The translations under genes were made by a program, and so were the position numbers. From positions 13,416,899 through 13,480,898 of the forward strand of contig NW_024040485.1 of assembly GCF_014851395.1 (NCBI RefSeq): a stretch of DNA of 64,000 nt, read 5' to 3'. The stretch is from Micropterus salmoides (Eukaryota; Chordata; Actinopteri; Centrarchiformes; Centrarchidae). This document shows positions 40,801 to 53,290 of the stretch, one piece after another. How positions within the stretch are numbered: the stretch's first letter is position 1; the number at the start of each line of letters is the position of its first letter. Below the pieces are notes generated by a model. It did no database searches. It had not been told where the DNA came from and was given only the letters and a program-made list of their open reading frames with translations.

Positions 40801-43800
40801 CTTGTGGTGTCGGCAAGACACTTAACCCCGAGTTGCTCCAGAGGCGGGTAACCTCTTACATATATAGCAATTGAAAGTCATTTTGGATAAAAGCGTCAGC
40901 TAAATGAGTAAAATGTAAATGTCAGAGCTTTCAACTCGCTTCCTATATGATACATTACTGGGTGGAAGGAAGGTAAAGAAAGCTTTGGCAGATGTTAGAG
41001 AAGTTATTCTTAAACACATTTGTGCTTTGTTGCGTTACTAACAGAGACCTTCATTGGTCATAATAAAAGCATAGATTTAAAAGTCAGTGTAACATTAAGT
41101 TCTTGGCTCATCCAGCAGCTGTGAAGAAACTCTTATTCTAAAAGTGGGTACAGTAGAAGCTAAAAGTGCTGGCTGGACCGCAACACTCACTGCCAGGTCT
41201 CTTCTCCGTACTTGGTCGGTTTGTGATACCCCCTTGACTATGTACTGAATATAGTGCACTTAGTAACGCCCCTAAGCGCAATATGGAAACCCGTTGCAAG
41301 GCAGTATCTATCCACAAGGAGGAAGGAGCAGTGCTTGTGGAAGCTGAAAAAGTTTACTGCCATGAGACGTGACCCGAACTGGTAACCTCTGGTAAGGGAG
41401 GCGGACACGCTGACCAGCAGGCTAAAACCTATGGGCTCTGGCATTGCTTACCAGTGCGTCTCTTAAGGTGTCAGGGAGTGAGGTTTTTACTCATTGCACA
41501 GCCTCGCTGGCTTCCGTCACATATGCTACATGGCAGCTCTGCTCCACTTCTTGTTGCCTAACTGAAATACCAAACTGCAATGAGCTGTGGGATTGCCATG
41601 CTGTTATGGTATGGCCTAGTTTACTTTGTCCCCAGCTCATGAAATTAAATTTCAAATGGCTCGAAGGAAACGCTGCCATAACTGGCTCAGGTGTACAGCT
41701 CGCATGAGCTGTTTTAATCACTCCACTTTGAGTTATTATAGCCTTTGATCTTTACTACAATTTGAAACTCATCCAAATAGAAGGCTAGAGCTTAACTGAC
41801 TATTTCACACAACAACTGAAGCAAGTGGGTAATTTGTCATAAGCTGTGAGCCGCAGCTTGGTGCTTTGAGGAGGCATAGCAGTCAGTTTTCTTTGTTTAA
41901 GTCCATCAGTCAGGAAACTGAGCTCCTGGCTCAAAAGTAAGACAGATGACAAAGTAAAGCTAAACACAAGACACAGACAGAAAAGCTTACACAATATTTA
42001 AGTGAAAAATATTGTACTATAATATTCCTGTGGCATTGCTGCACATCCCACAGTTGTAGCACAGCAACAATCGGCTGAAAGAAACAGGTCAAGCTCAGCA
42101 CAGACGGTTTGGTTTGTCCAGATTAGTTCATAACAATGTATTAACAATTTATCTCACATTTAAAGTGCTAGTGGAAGAGGAGGGCAATGTTGGCACAGTG
42201 CGGTTAGTAATGGGCTACTTAGATCATTGTTAACACCTTCTCATGGCAGCGTTGTTCCTTACCCAAACTCAAGAGAGACTGAGTCATTTGGTGATTTATA
42301 TTTTAACAGTGTGAATATAACACACTGTAAAGATAAATGTGAAGAGAATAGCTTTATCATGCGTAATGCACAGATGGTTAATCAGGAATGTGCTCTCCCT
42401 GCACCAGTACCTTGAATCAGTTCTGCCTCAGTGGAATCGCTCACAGGGACAAAACTCCCCAAAACAGATATAATGTCATAAATTGCTGTTTGTTTGTCTG
42501 CACAGATTATCCAGTAAAGTGCTTTGATTGAACAATTGTGTTGGGATGTGCAAGTGAAGTAACCCACTACTAAACTGAAAGGTAATGTAAAAAAAACAGA
42601 TACCATCAGAGAAGTAGTGCCCACCAACAAGGAACAACTTCATGTCCTGAAGATGAACTTATTTCAACCACACTGACAAAAAATTCCAAAATGCATGTTT
42701 ACTTGGCTTAATGAAAAAACACAGCATACGTTCCACTTTCCTTGGTGCATTATTACTGGTGGTAATCGTTTCACTTTCATTGAGATTGAGGTTTGCTTGA
42801 AACTGCCTGTAGAATAATGGATATCAAAAAATTCATAAACCACACAATTAATGTTTATCACGTTATAACATCTAATAGGTCACCTTTTATACCTTTTTTC
42901 AACTTTGAAAGAGTTTGTTACTAATGGCTTTGATAATAGTTGATTAATTCTTAACCAAAACAGTATAGCTCTGCTATAAATGTTAGCAATTCATTAATAA
43001 ATGTTCATAGGTTTCTCACTTCACCCTGCCATTAAGTCTGCAAATATAAATGTATATAACCCATCAGGTCTGCAGCTGTTCATTATTATTTATTACTGTA
43101 ATGTGGTCCAGATGCTCTGCAGCTCTTTTCCCATAAGTCAACAGTCAATTCGAAGTTTTTTTATTGTTTTTTATTTTGTTGGAACATTTAAAGAGCTAAG
43201 AACAGTCATGCTGGTTAAACATGCCAAGGGAGTTTTCACAATTTTGACAATCGAAGAAAAAAGCCATTAGCTAAAAAAACTCTAAATTTCTTTATTCAAA
43301 TATCCAGACCTCACATACATTTTGAGACATGTACAGTACATACAATACCTATAAAGCTCATTGGGTCAAAGAGCTCTTGATTCAGCATTTTTTTCCCCAG
43401 CTGTATTATGTGTTGTTGTTATATTGGACTGTATGTATATCCACAATTGTGCAATGGAGCCCAATATAAGAACAGGAACAGCTTTGAAAATGACCATGCA
43501 GTTTAATCAACAACTCCCGGAAAGTTGTATCAAACAGCTTTTATATTTTTAGGGTTTCCATTTTTATTCACTTCACTCAGTGTGCACCATAATCAATGTC
43601 ATTATGGCTTTGTCATTATTATGCAGTCAAAAGTTTAACAACAAAAACCAGGGCTGGACTGGGACAAAAAAAAAACATCGGTCAGACTCCTCTCACCAAT
43701 ACACCATCGTTCCATTTAGGGGGTCAGATTGGGGGTGTGATGAAACACTGAGACGTGACATTGCACAGGATGTCCATGACTACAAGACAAGAATATATTT

Positions 43801-46800
43801 TAATAGACCTAGTATTTAAAACAAAATGTATAGTTGAGATATTAAATAAAGGTGTCTGGGGGTCCTCCCCCAGAAGATTTTGAGCATTAAACACTTAATT
43901 TCCTGTATTCCGGAGACATTTCCTGCACCAATTTATGGTGGAAATGTCTTTATTTTTATAAAGGGAAGCACAAAATTCAGGAGGCAGGTGACAATTCACA
44001 ATATAAAAATATAATAAAATATAATGCAGGAATCAGTAGCTTATTGTTTTTTTTTTGCTTAGTTACTTTTTTTTTTCAGTTCAGAGGTTCCTTCTATGTT
44101 TACGTTGCATTGCAGGTTTTCTTATTGTGCAAATGAACCTTTTTCATAGCATTTCTATTTGTTAATCAACATTTGTTGGTGCAAGCTACTTTTCAGAACA
44201 TTTTTAACAAATGCTTTCAAAAAGTGATGGCAACACGTCCCCAGCGTCCCCACTGTAAATGACCCTCCCCCTCCTCCTCCCTACAGGTTAAGCTACTCCC
44301 ATTACTCCAGTTTATTTGCCATGCATGCGACATTAGCTGTCATATCATGGTTGCTTAAACTGCACAAGAACTCATAATAGATGAACATATTGAGATTTTT
44401 TTGCAAAGTCACCAAACAAGCACAGTGTGTTTTCTGTTTTACTGCGTCGCAGGGGATTGATGTTCCATTCATTCAAGTCAATCGACTTATCACAGTTATC
44501 AGTTATCACAGCTCCTACTCAAATAGCAGAGAATTGGGATCTTCCTTCATGAACAGCACAAAGCATTGTCTAGTCACAATACAGTATGTGTTGCCATAAG
44601 GCTAATGAAAGCATATTATGAAGCCGTTTTAAAGAGTCATTTTCTACTTCTCTGTTTCTATTTGCCACAAGCTGATTTCTGCTGTCTGCTCTCCAAATAC
44701 AAATGTCACATTACGTAACATTAATTTGAAAGCCAAGGAAGCTGCCACTGCTTCGAGAGTCGCTGTAGGCATTTCTTAGGTGGATGGTTTCCTCAATTTC
44801 TGCCAAATTGTTTTGTTTTTGACAAGAATCTTTGAGTCAGGATGAATGAATATAAACATTACAGTCAACTCTTGTTTGAGATGTGTTTACTGTAACGTGC
44901 TAATCCACATTGGGAAAAAATAGGTATTATGCAACTTTATGAACGCTGATATAAATATATTCATTCATCCCTTACTATGTGTAGGGAAATATAACTCATT
45001 TACTCACAAGAAATAGTCAAAATATTTTGAAACAACTTTAGCATAATAAATAATGTTGAACAGTTTCAGTATTTAGACATAAACTGATCGTACAGTGAAA
45101 TAAAGTTAATCTGTAAGGCATTTATTTAGAATAATATATACATAAATATGTAATACACACTGGTGAAAATATTGTCTGGTTAAATAACAAAAGGTTTACT
45201 GAATCTATTATTTTTAATACATTTTTGAAAACTGTATAAACCAGCCAGAAGCAACAGCAGCAAAACCATGACTGATGCAAGTTTTCATGCACAATAATAA
45301 ACACCTAAGTTAATCATGTGTACCTTTGAAGCAGAGTGCTTGAAATTATCACTTTAAGTGGCTGGTCATAATAGAACAGAAGAAGATAATTTATCGCTGC
45401 TCAGTACTATTTCCACTGAACTCTGTATACATTTTTCAATGTTAAAGAGATAAAGGGCCCTCAGAATGTGCAGCGAGGAACTGCAAAATGAAAAATTCAG
45501 TTCAAAGTTGATTATAGAAAGCAGGTTTTAAAAGATATGCAAATAAACTGACAGAGTAAGAGGCTTTGCGTTTCCCCACTATGAATAAAAATGTGTATTG
45601 CTGAATTGGTATTCTGTGTAAGGCTCAGACAGATAGAAGTGCTCAAGTTTGAACTGAGCTCCTAAGAAATTACAAGGATGTTTTAGCTTACCTATAAACA
45701 CGACCACAAACAAACAACTGGCTTGCACCAGCACTTTCTCAACGCAGTGCAGCGTTTGATGTTGAACACGGACAGGAGATTTGAACAGAAGAACAAATAT
45801 TTGAGTTCAACAAGTACCTGAAAATATAATCAATGTGTGCAACAGTGCTACAATTTCATTGTTTTCTCAACTGAGCTCCTAACTCTTTTCTTGCAGGGAG
45901 TGCTTACAGGGAATGCTTGGATAATGGGACTTGGGCGTTGAAGAGTAATTACTCCAATTGTGAACCCATTTTGGAGGAGAAGGTTAGTGTGGCGTCGCAG
46001 GACCAATCGTGCTATGTCCTTCATTCTGCAAGCAATCTGTTCACCATCTCAGTGAAACGCTCATCACAGTTTCTCATCATTACACTAATAGCGCTCAGGG
46101 AAAAACAGTCCGATAAAGCAAATGAAAAGTGGTGTTGTGATTGCGTAACAGTTATTGAACAGCATTTAATTTTGCTACATAGCGCAGTTAAAGTGTTTAA
46201 ACATTTGTTTCAAGATGCTAAATACACAAGTACAGTATTGTCTGTGTCCTTGAGAGCAAAGCCTGAGGCCAAACTGTAAGTCTGATGTATTGTCTGTAAT
46301 GAGTTTTGGTCTGATTACCTCACATCTTGTCTCCTGATTATGTGTATTTCTGGGTCTTGCTCTATTTTCTCAGATAATTTTAAGCTGAGACATCCGAAGT
46401 GTGTCAGTGACATTTGCTGTCTCTTACTTTAGCTAAACACAGTGAAGCCTATATATAATGATAAATAAATAGATACACCCTGGTTCTATTCGTTCATTTG
46501 TGTATTCCTAACATCTTCTCTTTGTTCTATTGTCCAGCCGTTGCATTAGAGAAATAATTCAAGCGTTGTCTTCACAGAGAAAATATCCAATGCATTATAA
46601 AATAGCGCTGATCATCAACTACCTAGGCCACTGTATCTCTGTGGGAGCTCTAGTCATGGCCTTCATTCTCTTCTTGTGCTTAAGGCAAGTACAGAAATAG
46701 TACTCATCTAAATGTGTCCTGTATGCATGATACCTCATAGAAGACACTCAGGGAAATTCATGTAATATCCTCTGACTGCTTATCATTAACTCGCTTATGT

Positions 46801-49800
46801 CAAATGAATAGATCTCTGCTGCTCGGCTCAGCTGGAGCACTCAGGCTAAGAAAGATATTATGTGGACTTCATTACACTTCTTCTCTTCAGTCATACCTCA
46901 TGTCCTAGTTTAAACACACACACACAGACACACACCACAACCTCAGCTGAGTTGTTCTGTGGTTTGATCAACGTGGGCTTCTGAAGGAAAATATTGATTT
47001 CTTTAGGTTGAAGACCAAAATAGTTAACATTTTGTTCCTAGATGAAATCCCTTTAGATTTCATGGAACAATCTGCAGCTACTTAGGGTTCCCCCCGACAG
47101 AAGAATAAGAAAATGCCTGAAACAAAATGTTGTCATCTGAACTAAAACAGTCTTTTAAAAACCTGAAAATTGAATGATTTATCTTTTACCAGCTCTTTAA
47201 ACCATGATGACCCACCATACAGTATTAAGTAGTGGGAGTCCTTATACACGTGGCCTTTTCTGAGTCATAAGTCAGTCAAATTTGATCACACAGACATGAT
47301 ACAGATATTTTTCAGCAAAAAAAATCAAAAGCAAGCCACCGCACACTGAATTGACTTTACTGTGATTTATTGTGAACAATGTGTTTTGCCTATGGCTTCA
47401 TCAGGTTCACTCAGTGAAATTGCAAGGGCACCCACAGGTGTGCTAAATAGGCCGTGTCTAGGTCACATGACCAGTAATCCCAGTCTCCACTTTTTTAATT
47501 GCTTTTTTAAATGTTTTATATAAAAATTCAAAAGAGCGTAAGACCTATAGGATGTCTGTCCTAACGTCCTTAATAGTTTCTTGTCAGTTAGCTTTATATT
47601 ATGGATATATGTGAAATGATGCAGTTCTTGTGACTCGTATGTTTTTCTACATTTTTCTATATTTGTCTATATTTTTTTATATTTATCATGTTGTGTATTA
47701 TACATTTTGTGTAATATGTTTATGTTTTTATTTTGTTTTATTCCCAATCTTAATTGGATACCAATATTTCTGATGTCTATTGCAAATACATGTGTCTGCA
47801 CACCCATGGGTATAGTGCACACAGGAACTGCTAGCAACTAATTCGGCATACTTTAAACCTTTATTTTTTTATAAGTTAAGTACAATGACAAATCATACTT
47901 GATTGAAGATATGCAAAATAAATGTTAAATAAAGTTTGCATATACTATTTGAGCATCTATCTGCAGTGACATGACTTGCCATTGTGTTGCTGACATTACA
48001 GTATATCAAAAGGCCAATGGTGCCCTAATTTTTGTACTCTAATTTTGAGACCTCAGTTTACTTTGAATCAACTGTACTATGATAATAAAACATTTCTTTC
48101 ATTCGACCTGCGGGTATAGGAGTATACGATGTCTTCGAAACATCATCCACTGGAACTTGATCACCACCTTCATACTGAGGAATGTTATGTGGTTTTTGCT
48201 TCAGTTGATAGACCACAATATCCATGAGAGCAATGAGGTAACCTTATCGATTTACAGTTTTATAAAGCCATTTAAAATTCCTAACAAGTTCAGCTGTGAA
48301 TAAGTTTATATTAAGAAAAGTATTAGTATTTTTGTTGCAATTTACAAGTAACTTTGAGTCGTGTGTTTTCTTTTTCAGCCTTGGTGTCGGTTAATTACAA
48401 CCATATACAACTACTTTGTGGTGACAAACTTTTTCTGGATGTTTGTTGAAGGATGTTACCTTCACACAGCCATTGTAATGACTTATTCAACTGATAAGCT
48501 CAGAAAGTGGGTCTTCCTTTTCATCGGCTGGTGTGAGTATCTTCACGTTGACAGTGCATTAGTATCACTTCACTCGGCTGTTGGTTTTGTTCTCTTGATA
48601 AACAAGGTTCACAGTTTAAATGCGTGATTTTGCAGACTGATATGAGTTTGTGTTCAATGATTTTCATCAACAGATGTGTTTGCTCAATTGTCTTCTCGTC
48701 AATTTTAGGACTTGACAAAACAATCTCACCTCAAGCTCCATTTAGTGGCTGGTCTGTAACTTTCAGCCATATAACTTGATCATTTAGAATTATTCTGAAT
48801 TAGTATATATACATAAAAAAAACCATCCCCCTTGCGGTGTGGTATGTGTCATCCTCAAGCTCGGGTCCTCTACCATAGGCCTGGGAGTTTGAGGGTTCTG
48901 CGCAGTATCTTAGCTGTTCTGCACTCTTCTGGACAGAGACCTCTGATTTTTTACCTGGAAATCTGCTGTAGCCACTCTCCCAGTTTGGGGGTCACAGCCC
49001 CCAGTGCTCCGATTACCACTGGCACCACTGTTGCTCTTACTTTCTACATCTTTTCTAGCTCCTCTTTTAGCCCTTGGTATTTCTCAAGCTTCTCGTGTTC
49101 CTTCTTCTTGATGTTGCTGTCCCTTGGGATTGCCACATCTATCACTGCAGCTTCTTCTGCTGTTTGTCGATCAACACGATGTCTGGTTGGTTAGCCATCA
49201 CCAGTTTGTCAGTCTGGATCATGAAGCCCCACAGGATCTTAGGTCATTCTCAACTACCTTAGGAGGTGTCTTCCATTTTGACCTTGGGACTTCCAGCCCA
49301 TACTCATGGAAAATGTTCCTATACACTATACCAGCTACCTGGTTAGGGCGTTCCATGTACGCACTTCCTACCTGCATCTTACACCTTGCTGTTATATGCT
49401 GTACTGTTTCAGGGGCATCCTTGCACAGTCTGCACCTGGGGTCCTGCCTGGTGTGGTAGACCCCAGCCTCTATTGATCTTGTACTGAGTGCCTGTTCTTG
49501 TGCCGCCATGATTAGCGCTTTTTCAGCCATTGGTAGGATTTCTTGATATCGGCCTCTTCTTCTATTTGTCTGTGGTACATGCCGTGCAGCGGCTTGTCCC
49601 TCTATGAAGGTTCTTCATCTTCCTTGTCCTCACCCTCGGGTTTCTGCTGCCTGAGGTATTCACTAAGCCCTTCACCTTTGGGGGCCATCCATCCTTCCTG
49701 ATGTACTCCTGGATCTTTGTCGTTTCATCCTGGACAGTGGTCTTGACACTCACTAGCCCTCGGCCCCCTTGCTACGCTTGGTGTACAGGCAAACATGCAT

Positions 49801-49915
49801 TGTGAGGAGCTTTCTTGTCTAGATATGATATATATACATATACGCATATATACATATACGTGTATATATATATATATACGTATATGTATATGTATACATA
49901 TATACATATATATAC

Positions 49916-49974
<59 letters not shown>

Positions 49975-52900
49975 CACTGTATATATAACACTGTGGTCCA
50001 GCTATTGCAATAGCACAGTGTAACATGACATTCCTTCCCAATTCAAAATGAGCATTTGCTTGAATGAAAGCGCTTAAGTTGTGTCTGGTTGGCGAGTGAA
50101 GCAAAGGGAGATCCTTTAGTGCTACAGACTCAAGATGAGGCTTTGAATTTATAAATGAACAGAACTGCAGTGAAGTGTAGACAATTTCCTGCTTTTGTGC
50201 CTGACTTCCAGTGATAGAATGAGTTCTGAACGTGGAGTAGATGCCCCGTCATGACTGCAGAAATTATCTATGCTCACCATGACTTAAGCTATTAGGAAAT
50301 GCAGAGTGTCAGAATATTCCATCATGAGGCAGAAAAATGCTGATGGAAACATGCTTGTATGCTTCCCTGAGCCATTCTGACATTTTCATTTCTTTTTATG
50401 TAATGGACATTGGGCCTCATGCATGAATGTTTTCTTATTTTTCTCTTATATTTGTTCTTGCACAAAGCAATACAAGGAAAATCCTACTTGGGATTCATGA
50501 AATGTGCGCTGACAGCAAAGTCTGTTCTTAACCATCTCAGTACGTTGATGAATAGCATTGATCTTAAATTGGATGCATGTACCAGGATATATGCAATTAG
50601 CATTAGGACTCCTCACAATAAACCCATATAATGGCACCATATTTAAGTTGCCTTTGCAAAACAACAAGCCACTCACATTTGACAGGTAATGTAACTCAGA
50701 CAAAAGAAGAAAAGGAAGTTAAATAAAAGGAAATGCTGCCTAGCAAAAAACTTTTCTTTTGCAGAGATAGAAACTAATTAATGAAGTTTAATTTAGAAAA
50801 AACTGTGTCAAGTGTGAGCGGTGGGGTTAAGGGTCCAGAAAAGCACAAAACATGGTAAGAGCTCACCAGTTCAATTAATGCTGTTTGTGCAGAAGAAAGA
50901 ACTCTTGTTGAAATTAAGTGGGGGGGGGGGGAAGGTTTGATCTGAAAATGGACACCAAAAAATGACTGTCTGCAGTCAGGCAAACTAATAAAGGCACGGG
51001 ACTTGGCCAGGAAACTGTCAAAACAACAGACATGAGCAGATTGGAGCCATCATTGGAGAGGTTTCTCTCTGAGCAGTCACTGGACAGTGACTTACCACAG
51101 CCAGGGAACATCCCGTCAGCGCCAGACAGCATACCCTACCCTTTCAGAAAGCAAGATCTGAAAACAACGTAAGCATAAATCCAAATTTTCTAAAGTAAAG
51201 TTGACTGCATGTAATTCCACATTAAACGTACATCTATAAAACATGAATTTTACCTAATCTATAGCCTACCATATACCCATCTTTGTTTTAAGCTACATGC
51301 CCATTTTAAATCATTGGTATATGAGTAAGTTAAACAAAAAACATATTTATGGTTTTTATTTTATTTTTCAGAAGCCTCTGGCTCCAGTCCACCATCCACC
51401 TCTCAGAATGCGCCTGGACCATCAAGACAATCCACCAGGGTTCATCATGGAATAAATTTTCAAAATCAGCAGAAGATATTACTATACTCTTCACTTTTCT
51501 ACACATTTTAACAAATGAATGACACTCTAAAAGAAATAAATAAAACAGCCACTCATTCACCATGACTGCGCTCCATGATCCAATTCCTCAGCACCGACTT
51601 CACTGAACACACACATCGCCAACTTTCGGTGGAAGTCCACTCTTCCAGACGCCCGACTTCTAACCAGCCGCACCACTAGACTCGACCCGCGGCCACACAC
51701 CAACCAACCTGCAGCCCCCAATTCTGGCTCCTTCCACAACCATCTCTGAATGGACCATCGCCCACCTTCAGCATGCACTCAAGGAAAGGCAAATCCCATT
51801 CCACAGCCAACAAAGCCAGGCTTTTCCAGCTTTACACAGCCACCTCCAACACCACTCCAGCTGGCTGCTCACTTCCGCATTCCAAACTAAGCTCTATGCG
51901 GACCCAGCATGCCGATGCACGTGCATCACCCCATCCCAGCATCCTTTCTTCTTCCCTTCTTTCAGCTGCAGCTAACATAGCTCCTTCTGCTCCCCCGCTC
52001 AAGCAATTCTTTCTCTCTCGCATCAACCACCAACAGCGCTGCTGTCCACTCTGCCACAGCCACAACAAGACACTGTGTTCCACATCATGGACCCACTCCA
52101 TTTCCTCTCGTTCTTTCCCTGTTCCCGTCCCCAACTGCAGGGCCGAGTTGAATGACTACCTGTCCACCTTTGATTTGGCTCCGCAGTTCGGAGGCACTGG
52201 TTTTTCCTAAATCACGTCCTTTTCACATCCCAGGCCATATGTCGCCTACAGCAATTTAATCAGGACACCTACTGGGGCAACCTTGACTCAGAACGTACTG
52301 CTTTGCATTTGCAGCAAGCTCCTACCTGGCTTGCAACCTGTGCAGCACCTCTACTCATCCAGCCACCAGCTGCACCATTGCCACTCCTTTTCCCTATCCT
52401 TATGCCCCACCCACCAACAACTTGCCCACCTTTCCAATAACCCAATAACCTCACCAATAACCTCATCCTCCGTCAGGATATCTTCCAGCCACCACGCCTG
52501 GTTGACATTACCAGCACTTTCATTCTGGAGTTTCTTCTTTTTTGGCATTTCTTGTAATAGGTTCATGTTACCTAACCATCTGCACCAAATTCAGGTGCAA
52601 GAGCAGCCCCAAGATATATTATCCACTTCCTTTAAAGCCTCCCTCCCAACCTAAGAAACTCCATCATATTTCTAAGTGTATTCCAGTCTCCTCTACCATT
52701 GTACCAAGCACCAACTTTTCTCCCTACTTGGACACATTTTGCCACCCGTATCATCCCACAAGGCCAGTCCTTCTTTCTCATTTTCTGTCCCTTGCCGTAT
52801 TCAACAATGCTTGTCAATGGAGCTGGAATGACTTCCCTTCACTGGATTCGGCGGCCACTATAGTGGCAGTTCACCCTTAGAGTGGCCACTTTCTCTTCCT

Positions 52901-53254
52901 TTTCTCAGTTCTCGACCCCTTCATCCCTCCCCTCCTGACCCCTCCATCATTTCCTTCCTGAACCTTCTTGCTAACCAAATAAACTACCTGTTTTACCTTA
53001 ATTGGCGTGGTCTTAGTTAGTGAACAGGTGTGTATTAAAGCTTGCCAACTGCAATCCCCCCAAGATGTGATTCTGTGCATTAAATATTATGTGAATGTTT
53101 TTTGAATGGAATTGTTTTCTATCGTAGAAGGGGCACGGATTTGGAGATGGTGCCTTGATACACACATGAATACAATGGACTGCTTATAGGCTAGTCCAGC
53201 AATTTTTTAAAAACCCAATAAATGACATGTGCTATCATAATTAATTAATGGGCT

Positions 53255-53290
<36 letters not shown>

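Noticed and set aside
45917..46279. 120-codon open frame over crhr2 exon 3
   Set aside because: The first part is exon 3; the remainder is intron 3 read-through past a consensus GTTAGT donor, with no receptor similarity.
49725..50104. Minus-strand frames rich in YI repeats
   Set aside because: Translation of the AT microsatellite.
51832..52134. 100-codon minus-strand frame in the C-rich block
   Set aside because: A shadow of the + strand frames caused by skewed base composition; the protein-like motifs are on the + strand.
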